Shown here piece by piece: positions 1-6,663 of a stretch of 7,067 nucleotides of DNA (within the stretch, counting starts at the first letter, position 1; each line of letters opens with the position of its first letter). Both the position numbers and the translations under genes were made by a program. The notes under the pieces are model-generated. The model was not told the origin of the DNA and searched no databases. It worked only from the letters and a program-made list of their open reading frames with translations. Source of the DNA: Desulfobacterales bacterium (GTDB lineage: Bacteria; Desulfobacterota; Desulfobacteria; Desulfobacterales; SpSt-501); the NCBI GenBank assembly GCA_025454275.1, contig JALOOS010000085.1:1-7067 (forward strand), in the 5' to 3' direction.

Positions 1-1
1 T

Positions 2-580
2 CATGCCCGCACCCACTATGCGGCGCCCGGGATCGAATACGTCTGCGCGGACATCCGCGAACCGCTTGCGCCCTACGGCCGGTTCGACTTTATCTGGGTC
101 CGCTTCGTTCTCGAGTACCATCGCGCCGCTTCGGCCGAGATCGTCCGCAACATCGCCACCGCGCTCGCACCGGGGGGAATTCTCTGTTTGGCCGACCTCG
201 ACCACAACTGCCTGAGCCACTACGCCCCTCCCCCGCGCCTGGAGCAGGCCCTGCACGGACTCATGGCGCGGCTCGAAAAAGGCGCCGACTTCGACCCCTA
301 CGCCGGCCGCAAACTCTACGCCTATCTCTACGATGCGGGTTTCGCCGACATCAAGGCCACCCTCTTTCCCCACCACCTCATCTACGGGCCGGCCCAAAAG
401 AGCGATCTTTTCAACTGGACCAAGAAGGTCGAGATCGCGGCCCGAAACTCCGGCTACCCGTTCAAAGAGTACCCCGACGGCTTCGAGGGGTTCTTCGCCG
501 AGTTCATCGCCTTTTTTCACGACCACCGGCGCTTCACCTACTCGCCGCTGATCTGCTGCCGCGGCCGGATGCCCGGCTGA
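2..580 (+). CDS. Class I SAM-dependent methyltransferase, C-terminal part (5' partial)
   Basis: The open frame enters from the left edge and ends at TGA 578-580, leaving 192 codons. Early visible residues fit the second half of a Rossmann-fold methyltransferase: an acidic strand-loop (EYVCADIREPL), then GRFDFIWVRFVLEY, where the strand carrying motif III is expected, and an LAPGGILCLADLD segment typical of the post-motif region. The N-terminal glycine-rich SAM-binding loop lies outside the window. The C-terminal half (DPYAGRKLYAYLYDAGF, then HHLIYG, then FNW) looks like a helical or substrate-binding extension; the substrate cannot be told. The promoter and gap that follow suggest it is not part of the metal-efflux operon. 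An ATG at 188 exists in this frame, but the conserved motifs upstream of it show that the gene starts earlier. The methyltransferase fold is fairly sure, the specific activity unknown. Confidence 0.85.
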   Translation, partial: HARTHYAAPGIEYVCADIREPLAPYGRFDFIWVRFVLEYHRAASAEIVRNIATALAPGGILCLADLDHNCLSHYAPPPRLEQALHGLMARLEKGADFDPYAGRKLYAYLYDAGFADIKATLFPHHLIYGPAQKSDLFNWTKKVEIAARNSGYPFKEYPDGFEGFFAEFIAFFHDHRRFTYSPLICCRGRMPG

Positions 581-614
581 GCGGCGATCAGCATCACCGC
601 CGGCGGAGTAGGGT

Positions 615-643
615 TTGACACGCATTTGAATCATCCGTATCAT
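615..643 (+). promoter_or_regulatory. Sigma70-type promoter of the efflux operon
   Basis: A perfect -35 hexamer TTGACA (615-620) is followed after exactly 17 bp by TATCAT (638-643), one mismatch from the -10 consensus. It sits in a locally AT-rich patch inside otherwise GC-rich DNA. The predicted transcription start is near 650, giving a leader of about 95 nt before the cusC start at 745. A short inverted repeat, GTAT-N5-ATAC (637-649), overlaps the -10 and the start point, and a 9-bp imperfect tandem repeat (630-638 and 639-647, 8 of 9 identical) covers the same bases; either could be an operator. The 17-bp spacer argues against CueR/MerR-type activation, which uses a longer spacer. The regulator is not in the window. 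Confidence 0.72.
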
Positions 644-668
644 CCATACCAGATCTATAGGATTGCAC

Positions 669-723
669 CGGGGCGCTTTTCTTTCCCGCCCTGACCGCCA
701 CGGCCCAAGGGCTGTTCGCCCCG
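669..723 (+). other. Possible stem-loop in the cusC 5' leader
   Basis: A perfect 7-bp stem CGGGGCG (669-675) / CGCCCCG (717-723) encloses a second hairpin (700-705 with 710-715, one G-U pair, loop CAAG). The start codon at 745 lies 21 nt beyond the fold. The linker has only a weak Shine-Dalgarno-like GGA at 730-732. Such a fold could affect cusC translation, but GC-rich DNA yields stems of this size by chance, so the call is tentative. Confidence 0.3.
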
Positions 724-744
724 CCGATTGGAAAAACGCTCGCC

Positions 745-2004
745 ATGGTCAGACACGCGTTGGTCCTCCTGGCAATCGTGCTGCTGTCGGCCGGACCCGC
801 CGACGCCGAATCTACAGAATTGCGCCTCGGCCGGCTCGTTGCGGAAGCACTTGCCAACAGCCCCCGCATCGCGGCCGCGCGCGAGCGCCACGTTGCGCTC
901 AAGGAGAAGATACCCCAATCGGGCGCGCTCGCGGACCCGATGCTCGGCGTCGGCGTGGTGAATCTGCCCACGAGCTTCGATTTCGACGAGGAGGACATGA
1001 CGGCCAAGGAGATCTCGCTCTCCCAGAGCCTGCCGTTTCCCGGCAAGCGGGGCCTGAGCGAGGAGGTCGCCGCCCGCGAGGCGGATGCCGGCGCGGCGGA
1101 GGTGGCCGAGATCGCCAACCAGGTCGTGAAGGAGGTCAAGGGCGCCTTCTACGACCTTTCCCACGTCCACCGCAGCCTGGAGGTGACCCGGCGCAACCAG
1201 CGCCTCCTCGAGGAGCTCGCTGCGATCACTCACAGCCGCTACTCCCTCGGCCAGGGAATCCAGGAGGAGGTGGTCCGCAGTCGCGTGGAGATCTCGAAGA
1301 TGCTCGATGAGCTCCTCATGCTCGAGCAGCGCCGTCGCGCCCTCGCGGCCCGGCTCAATTTCCTGCTGAACCGCCCGCCGCAGAGCCCCGTGGGGGTGCC
1401 GGAGGAGTTCGACTTCAGGCCCGCCCGCTTCTCCATCCCGGAACTCCAGGAGCAGGCGGCGGCGGACAACCCCATGCTGCTCGCCCTGCAGCAGGAGCTC
1501 GCGGCCCGCGGCAAGAGCATCGATCGCGCGCGGCGGGATTACTTTCCTGATTTCAACGTCAAGGTCGCCTACGGCCAACGAGACGACCGGGTGGACATGC
1601 TGACCGGAATGGTCGAAATGAACCTTCCCATCTTCGTCGCCTCCAGGCAGGAGCGCCGGGTGGCCGAGGCCTACGCCGATCTGCGCGCCACCCAGGCGAA
1701 ATACGACAATGCCCGCAATGAACTCCTCTACCTGATCGCCGAGCAGGGATCGATGGCCCAGCGGCTCGAGCAGCGCGTGGCGCTCTACCGCACGGGGATC
1801 ATCCCCCAGGCGCGGCTGCAGATCGACACGGCGCTGAGCGCCTACATGGTCGGCAGGGCCGACTTCATGACCCTCCTCGACAGCCGCATGCGGCTCTACC
1901 GGTATGAGCTCGATTTTCACGAGGCGGTGACCGAGTACGAAAAGAGCCTGGCCGCCCTGGAAGCGGCCGTGGGGACGGATCTCCCCCGGGAGGAGGCGAA
2001 ATGA
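745..2004 (+). CDS. cusC: TolC-family outer-membrane efflux protein (CusC/CzcC-like)
   Basis: This 419-residue protein is the outer-membrane duct of a tripartite metal efflux pump. Residues 1-21 form a Sec signal peptide (MVRHALVLLAIVLLSAGPADA, cleavage after ADA). Two outer-membrane-efflux repeats follow, at roughly 28-208 and 231-412. Each has long alpha-helical stretches rich in Glu, Arg, Ala and Leu, which would form the periplasmic tunnel. Recognisable family segments are LSQSLPFPGKRGL (92-104), typical of CusC/CzcC-like proteins, and the YMVGRADFMTLLDSRMRLY segment (367-385) near the C terminus. Unlike E. coli CusC there is no lipobox cysteine after the signal, so it is probably not a lipoprotein. 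Start 745 is chosen because it gives a complete signal peptide; an in-frame stop lies upstream at 658-660 and the ribosome site is weak. It overlaps the adaptor gene by ATGA. Substrate is inferred from the pump downstream. Confidence 0.93.
   Translation: MVRHALVLLAIVLLSAGPADAESTELRLGRLVAEALANSPRIAAARERHVALKEKIPQSGALADPMLGVGVVNLPTSFDFDEEDMTAKEISLSQSLPFPGKRGLSEEVAAREADAGAAEVAEIANQVVKEVKGAFYDLSHVHRSLEVTRRNQRLLEELAAITHSRYSLGQGIQEEVVRSRVEISKMLDELLMLEQRRRALAARLNFLLNRPPQSPVGVPEEFDFRPARFSIPELQEQAAADNPMLLALQQELAARGKSIDRARRDYFPDFNVKVAYGQRDDRVDMLTGMVEMNLPIFVASRQERRVAEAYADLRATQAKYDNARNELLYLIAEQGSMAQRLEQRVALYRTGIIPQARLQIDTALSAYMVGRADFMTLLDSRMRLYRYELDFHEAVTEYEKSLAALEAAVGTDLPREEAK
1988..1996 (+). promoter_or_regulatory. 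Strong Shine-Dalgarno for cusB, inside the end of cusC
   Basis: GGGAGGAGG lies at 1988-1996, 4 to 7 nt before the ATG at 2001, depending on the register. The ATG overlaps the cusC stop as ATGA, a classic layout for translational coupling. It fixes the cusB start. Confidence 0.85.
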
Positions 2005-3206
2005 GAGGCCGGGTTTCGGCCCTCCTGCTGCTGGCAGCGCTCGCAGCCCTCGGCGGGCCAGGCCATGCCCAGCACCCGCAGAGCCACGGCGCGCTTTCCC
2101 GCTCGCCGGCCGCGGCCGGCGATCACCTCGACGACCTCAAGGGGCTGACCATGGAGGCCCTTCAAAAAGAGGGCCGGGTCCGGGAGGTCGCCCCGGGCTC
2201 GGTTCACATCTCCCCCGAGCGCCAGCAGCTGATCGGGGTGCGGTTCGGGACGGTCGCGAAACGCGACCTTCAGAAAGAGATCCGCACGGTGGGCCGGATC
2301 GAGACCGACGAAAAGCGCATCGGCATCGTCTCCCCCAAGATCGGCGGGTGGATCGAGGAGCTCTACGTGGACTTCACCGGGAGGTTCGTGCGCGCCGGGG
2401 AGCCGCTGCTCACGATCTACAGCCCGGAGCTCGTCGCCACCCAGGAGGAGTACCTGCTGGCCCTCGCGGCCAAGCGCGACTGGGCGAAGAGCCCCTTTGC
2501 AGAGGTGGCCGAGGGCGGCAGCCTGCTCGCCGAATCCGCCCGCCGGCGGCTCAAGCTCTGGGACATCAGCGACGCCCAGATCCGGGCGCTCGAAGCGAGC
2601 CGCGAGCCGAAGAAGACCCTGACCCTCTATAGCCCCTTCACCGGCCACGTGCTCGCGAAAACCGTCAACAAGGGGCAGTTCGTCGAGGCCGGCACGGCCC
2701 TCTTCCGGATCGCCGACCTTTCGGTCGTCTGGCTCATCGCCGACATCTACGAATACGAGCTGCCCGCCATCCGCCTGGGGCAGGCGGCCACGATCCAGAT
2801 GGCCTATTACCCCGGGGAGCGTTTCACCGGCAAGGCCACCTACATCTACCCCACGCTCGACCCCCAGACCCGGACCGCCCGTGTCCGCTACGAGTTCGCC
2901 AACCCGCAGGGCAAGCTCAAGCCGGAGATGTTCACCGACGTCGAGATTCAGGTGCGCCTGGGCGAGCGGCTCGCGGTGCCCGAGGGGGCGGTGATCGACA
3001 CCGGGGTGCGCCGGGTGGTGATCGTCGACCGGGGTGCGGGCACCTTCGAGCCGCGCGAGGTGCGGCTGGGGGTCAAGGCGGGCGAGTTCGTTGAGGTCCT
3101 GGAGGGCCTCACGGCCGGGGAGCGGGTGGTGACGAGCGCCAACTTTCTCATCGATTCGGAGTCCAGGCTCAAGGACGCCGTGGGCGGCATGGGGCATCAG
3201 CATTAG
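2001..3206 (+). CDS. cusB: RND periplasmic adaptor (membrane fusion protein), CusB-like
   Basis: This 401-residue protein is the periplasmic adaptor that joins the inner-membrane pump to the outer-membrane duct. Residues 1-23 are a signal peptide ending GHA. A linker (24-68) leads to the family hallmark around HISPERQQLIGVRFGTV (69-85). Then come the first half of the lipoyl/barrel-sandwich domain (about 105-141, SPKIGGWIEELYV), an alpha-helical hairpin (about 142-200), the second lipoyl half (205-238, LYSPFTGHVLAKTVNKG), a beta-barrel (about 240-318) and a membrane-proximal domain (about 322-386). There is no N-terminal YHS-like heavy-metal-binding domain of the kind fused to many CusB homologues. 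The mature N terminus is His-rich (H25, H29, H42) with a single Met (M51), and the C terminus ends GGMGHQH, both possible metal ligands. E. coli CusB instead uses N-terminal methionines. The frame is intact. A 160-bp spacer, unusual for this operon type, separates it from the pump gene. Confidence 0.94.
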   Translation: MRGRVSALLLLAALAALGGPGHAQHPQSHGALSRSPAAAGDHLDDLKGLTMEALQKEGRVREVAPGSVHISPERQQLIGVRFGTVAKRDLQKEIRTVGRIETDEKRIGIVSPKIGGWIEELYVDFTGRFVRAGEPLLTIYSPELVATQEEYLLALAAKRDWAKSPFAEVAEGGSLLAESARRRLKLWDISDAQIRALEASREPKKTLTLYSPFTGHVLAKTVNKGQFVEAGTALFRIADLSVVWLIADIYEYELPAIRLGQAATIQMAYYPGERFTGKATYIYPTLDPQTRTARVRYEFANPQGKLKPEMFTDVEIQVRLGERLAVPEGAVIDTGVRRVVIVDRGAGTFEPREVRLGVKAGEFVEVLEGLTAGERVVTSANFLIDSESRLKDAVGGMGHQH

Positions 3207-3256
3207 TGAGTGCCCGTCCGGAAACGGCGTCTTACGGCCCGGGCCTGCGTTCTGGC

Positions 3257-3311
3257 TCGCCACCATCCTCAAGGGTGTCTCACACTCCCGCCGTTGGCGG
3301 GACGGTGGCGA
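3257..3311 (+). other. Nested, branched inverted-repeat structure in the cusB-cusA spacer
   Basis: An outer perfect 8-bp stem pairs TCGCCACC (3257-3264) with GGTGGCGA (3304-3311). Inside it are two adjoining hairpins: GTGT-CTC-ACAC (3275-3285) and TCCCGCC-GTT-GGCGGGA (3286-3302, perfect 7-bp stem). Together they can be drawn as a three-way junction. Further downstream a separate hairpin pairs GGCCTC (3321-3326) with GGGGCC (3331-3336, one G-U pair), followed by a weak T-rich stretch (3341-3350). Possible roles are an mRNA stability or processing element that sets the adaptor:pump ratio, an attenuator, or a copy of a dispersed palindromic repeat. Rich GC makes individual stems cheap, but the nesting of three perfect stems is less so. 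No convincing gene is seen in the 160-bp spacer. Confidence 0.4.
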
Positions 3312-3366
3312 CATCGCTGCGGCCTCGGCCGGGGCCTAAGCTACCTTTTCCGGATGGGCGCTGTTT

Positions 3367-6300
3367 ATGATCGAGAAGATCATCGCGAGCTGCGCTAAAA
3401 ACCGATTCCTGGTTTTTGCCGGAGTGCTGCTGCTCAGCCTGGGCGGGGTGGCTGCGCTGAAACACCTTCCCCTGGATGCGGTGCCCGACATCTCCGATGT
3501 GCAGGTGATCATCTACACCCCCTGGGAGGGTCGCAGCCCGGATTTGATCGAAGACCAGGTCACCTACCCGATCGTCACCGCCCTGATCTCAGCCCCCCGG
3601 GTCAAGACCGTCCGCGGGCTGTCGGACTTCGGATTCTCCTTCGTCTACGTGATCTTCGAGGACGGCACCGACATCTACTGGGCGCGCTCCCGGGTGCTGG
3701 AATACCTGCAGCAGATCTCGGGACGCCTGCCCGAGGGCGCAGCTCCCGTCCTGGGGCCGGACGCAACGGGGGTCGGCTGGGTCTTCACCTACGCATTGGT
3801 GGACGAGAGCGGCCGCCACGACCTCGCCTCCCTGCGCACCCTGCAGGACTGGTACATCCGCTACGCCATCGCCAGCGTCGAGGGGGTGGCGGAGGTCGCC
3901 AGCGTCGGCGGCTTCGTCAAACAGTACCAGGTCAACATCGACCCCAACCGCCTGTCGGCCTACGGGCTCTCCATCGGCGAGGTGATGGAGCGCATCCGCA
4001 TGTCCAACAACGACGTCGAGGGCCGGCTGATCGAGATGGCCGGCCGCGAGTACATGGTGCGCGGCCGGGGCTACATCAAGAGCCCCGCGGACATCCAGTC
4101 GATCGTGGTGGGCAGCAAGGGCGGGACCCCGATCCTGCTCCGGGAGGTCGCCAGCGTGGCGCTCGGCCCCGACATCCGCCGCGGGATCGTGGAGCTGGAC
4201 GGCCGCGGGGAGGTGGCGGGCGGCATCGTGGTCATGCGCCACGGGGAGAACGCCCTCAACGTGATCAACGCCGTCAAGCAGCGGATCGCCGAAATCTCCC
4301 CCGGCCTGCCGGAGGGGGTCCGCATCGTCCCGACCTACGACCGCTCCGAGCTGATCGAACGCTCCATCGCCAACCTGCAGCGCACCCTGATCGAGGAGAT
4401 CGTGGTGGTGAGCCTGGTGGTGATCGTCTTCCTGCTTCATTTCCGCTCGGCCTTCGTGCCGATCCTCACCCTGCCGGTCGCTGTCCTGATCGCCTTCATC
4501 CCGATGTATTTCCTGCAGATCACCTCCAACATCATGTCGCTCGGCGGCATTGCCCTCTCAATCGGGGTCCTGGTCGACGCCTCCATCGTCATGGTGGAAA
4601 ACGGTTACCGCCACCTTGCCGAGGGGAGCGACGAGGAGCGGAAGAACAGCACCGCCACCCTCATCCGCGCCTGCCAGCAGGTGGGGCGGGCCATCTTCTT
4701 CGCCCTGGTCATCATCATCGTCTCCTTCGTGCCCGTCTTCCTGCTGGAGGCCCAGGAGGGGCGGCTTTTTAGGCCGCTCGCCTTCACCAAGACCTTCGCC
4801 ATGGTCGCCTCCTCCATCCTCGCCATCACCCTGGTTCCGGCCCTGATGACGCTCTTCCTGAAAGGCCGGCGGCTGACGCCGGAGGCGGCCAACCCGGTGT
4901 CGCGCGTTTTGAAACGCCTCTATGAGCCCGTCATCCGCGGGGCGCTGCGGTTCCGAAAGACGGCCCTTTTCGCCAGCTTTCTCCTGGTCCCGCTCAGCGC
5001 CCTGCTCGCCCTGCGGATCGGCAGCGAGTTCATGCCGCCGCTCTACGAAGGGACCATTTTCTACATGCCGGTGACGAGCCCCGGGATCTCCGTGACCGAA
5101 GCCGGCCGGCTTCTGGCCGCCCAGGACCGGATCCTTAAAAGCTTCCCCGAAGTGGAGACCGTGTTCGGCAAGGCCGGCCGGGCCGACACCGCCACCGACC
5201 CCGCCCCCTTCAGCATGATGGAGACGACCATCGGGCTCAAGCCCCGCAGCGAATGGCGCACCGTCGCCAAGGACTACTCCCGGGTCCCCGAGTGGCTGCG
5301 GCCCGCCGCCGCCGCGATCTTCGGCGCTGAGCGCCCGCTGACCTACGAGGAGCTGGTGGAGGAGATGGACCGCCGGATGCAGTTTCCGGGCCTTCAAAAC
5401 GCCTGGACGATGCCCATCCGCGCACGGATCGACATGCTGAGCACCGGCATCCGCACCCCGGTCGGAATCAAGGTCTTCGGGCCCGATCTCGCGCAGATCC
5501 AGGAGCTCGGAATGGAGATCGAAGGGATCCTGAAGGAGGTGCCCGGCACGCGCAGCGTCTACGCGGAGCGGGTGGCCGGAGGCTATTTCATCGACATCGA
5601 CATCCGCCGCGAGGCGATCGCCCGCTACGGGCTGACCGTGGGCGAGGTCCAGGAGGTGATCCAGTCGGCCATCGGCGGCATGAACGTCACCCGCACCATC
5701 GAGGGCCGCGAGCGCTACCCGGTCAACGTGCGCTACCCGCGGGAGCTGCGCGACGACCTCGAGAAGCTGAAGCGCGCCCTCGTTCCGGCGCGGATGGGTG
5801 CGAGCGCCCCGATGGGGGCGGCCGAAGCGGGGCTGGCCCAGGTTCCGCTGGCCCAGCTGGCCGACATCCGGGTGAGCACCGGGCCGGCCATGATCCGGGA
5901 CGAGGACGCCATGCTCGCCGGCTATGTCTTCATCGACGTCGCCGCCCGGGACATCGGCGGCTACGTGGAGGAGGCCAAGCGGGAGATTGCGGCGCGGCTG
6001 AAGGTTCCGGCCGGTTATTTCCTCTCCTGGAGCGGTCAATACGAATTCCAACTGCGCGCCAGGGAGCGGCTGAAGATCCTGATGCCGGTCGTCTTTTTCG
6101 TCATCTTCATCCTGCTCTACATGACCTTTCGCTCCTTCTCCGAATCCCTCATCCTGATGGTGGCGGTCCTCTACGCCATGACCGGCGGTGTGATCCTCCA
6201 GTACCTGCTCGGCTACAACTTCAGCGTCGCCGTCTGGGTGGGCTACATCGCCCTATACGGCATCGCGGTCGAGACCGGGGTGGTGATGATCATCTACCTG

Positions 6301-6615
6301 CACGAGGCCCTCGACCGGCGGCTCCGGCAGGGTGCGATCGGCCGCGAGGCGATCATCGAGGCCGCCGTCGAAGGGTCGGTGCTGCGGCTGCGCCCGAAGA
6401 TCATGACGGTGGGCACCACCCTGATCGCCCTGCTGCCCATCATGTGGTCTTCCGGTGTGGGTGCGGACGTCATGAAGCCGATCGCCGCCCCCATCATCGG
6501 CGGCGTGATCACCTCCACCATCCACGTGCTCATCATCACCCCGCTGATCTTCGCCATGGTCAAGGAGCGCGCCCTGCGGCGGGGGCGGCTGCAACCGCCC
6601 CTTGGCACGACCTGA
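3367..6615 (+). CDS. cusA: Heavy-metal RND efflux pump, Cu(I)/Ag(I) type (CusA-like)
   Basis: This 1082-residue inner-membrane proton antiporter exports Cu(I)/Ag(I) through the adaptor and duct encoded upstream. The typical RND layout is visible: TM1 (about 13-33), a periplasmic loop, TM2-6 (about 343-497), TM7 (530-550), a second periplasmic loop, and TM8-12 (about 903-1064). The TM4 segment GIALSIGVLVDASIVMVEN has the VDA form of monovalent-metal pumps. By alignment with E. coli CusA from memory, the three-methionine substrate site is present (M567, M617, M690), as are the proton-relay residues D404, E969 and K1011. TM methionines M390 and M409 are kept, while the partners matching E. coli M403 and M1009 appear as L402 and V1047. 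It is about 35 residues longer than E. coli CusA, from inserts near 632-660 and 806-823. Start 3367 gives the family N terminus MIEKII; the ribosome site is very weak. The frame is intact. Confidence 0.97.
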   Translation: MIEKIIASCAKNRFLVFAGVLLLSLGGVAALKHLPLDAVPDISDVQVIIYTPWEGRSPDLIEDQVTYPIVTALISAPRVKTVRGLSDFGFSFVYVIFEDGTDIYWARSRVLEYLQQISGRLPEGAAPVLGPDATGVGWVFTYALVDESGRHDLASLRTLQDWYIRYAIASVEGVAEVASVGGFVKQYQVNIDPNRLSAYGLSIGEVMERIRMSNNDVEGRLIEMAGREYMVRGRGYIKSPADIQSIVVGSKGGTPILLREVASVALGPDIRRGIVELDGRGEVAGGIVVMRHGENALNVINAVKQRIAEISPGLPEGVRIVPTYDRSELIERSIANLQRTLIEEIVVVSLVVIVFLLHFRSAFVPILTLPVAVLIAFIPMYFLQITSNIMSLGGIALSIGVLVDASIVMVENGYRHLAEGSDEERKNSTATLIRACQQVGRAIFFALVIIIVSFVPVFLLEAQEGRLFRPLAFTKTFAMVASSILAITLVPALMTLFLKGRRLTPEAANPVSRVLKRLYEPVIRGALRFRKTALFASFLLVPLSALLALRIGSEFMPPLYEGTIFYMPVTSPGISVTEAGRLLAAQDRILKSFPEVETVFGKAGRADTATDPAPFSMMETTIGLKPRSEWRTVAKDYSRVPEWLRPAAAAIFGAERPLTYEELVEEMDRRMQFPGLQNAWTMPIRARIDMLSTGIRTPVGIKVFGPDLAQIQELGMEIEGILKEVPGTRSVYAERVAGGYFIDIDIRREAIARYGLTVGEVQEVIQSAIGGMNVTRTIEGRERYPVNVRYPRELRDDLEKLKRALVPARMGASAPMGAAEAGLAQVPLAQLADIRVSTGPAMIRDEDAMLAGYVFIDVAARDIGGYVEEAKREIAARLKVPAGYFLSWSGQYEFQLRARERLKILMPVVFFVIFILLYMTFRSFSESLILMVAVLYAMTGGVILQYLLGYNFSVAVWVGYIALYGIAVETGVVMIIYLHEALDRRLRQGAIGREAIIEAAVEGSVLRLRPKIMTVGTTLIALLPIMWSSGVGADVMKPIAAPIIGGVITSTIHVLIITPLIFAMVKERALRRGRLQPPLGTT
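3397..3417 (+). repeat. Perfect 7-bp inverted repeat in the first codons of cusA
   Basis: AAAAACC (3397-3403) and GGTTTTT (3411-3417) are exact reverse complements around a 7-nt loop, 30 nt after the cusA start codon. The codons here (AAA AAC CGA TTC CTG GTT TTT) are AT-rich at wobble positions, unlike the rest of the gene. The encoded KNRFLVF is a conserved pump N terminus, so part of the symmetry is imposed by the protein. Confidence 0.5.
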
Positions 6616-6650
6616 ACGAATGCCATGGAGGCATCGAGCCATCCCACGAG

Positions 6651-6655
6651 AGGAG
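6651..6655 (+). promoter_or_regulatory. Shine-Dalgarno for the His/Met-rich exported protein gene
   Basis: AGGAG (within GAGAGGAG, 6648-6655) lies 8 nt before the ATG at 6664, an ideal spacing. It is much better than the sites ahead of cusC and cusA, suggesting efficient translation. No promoter or terminator is evident in the 48-bp gap from cusA, so co-transcription is likely. Confidence 0.8.
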
Positions 6656-6663
6656 ATTCGAAA

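Noticed and set aside
582..606. Possible terminator after the methyltransferase (CGGCG 582-586 / CGCCG 598-602, and palindrome CCGCCGGCGG 597-606)
   Set aside because: The stem is short, the loop long, and no T-run follows. Not enough for an intrinsic terminator.
655..1920. 421-codon open frame on the - strand opposite cusC, and similar long - strand frames opposite cusB and cusA
   Set aside because: These mirror the strong codon bias of GC-rich + strand genes. Their products are Asp/Gly/His/Leu-rich with no domain I recognise, while the + strand genes have clear family motifs.
3210..3398. 62-codon GTG-initiated frame filling the cusB-cusA spacer and overlapping the cusA start
   Set aside because: No well-spaced Shine-Dalgarno, low-complexity Arg/Leu/Gly-rich product typical of GC-rich non-coding frames, and it reads through the inverted repeats and into the wrong frame of cusA. 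The RNA-structure explanation is preferred.
3960..5670. Similar segments YGLSIGEV (about residue 199) and YGLTVGEV (about residue 754) in the pump suggesting a repeat or recombination
   Set aside because: This is the ancient internal duplication seen in all RND pumps, not a new event.
6620..6634. Small hairpin ATGCC-N5-GGCAT after cusA as a terminator
   Set aside because: Only a 5-bp stem with no T-tract, and the next gene has its own strong Shine-Dalgarno 17 nt later, so read-through is more likely.
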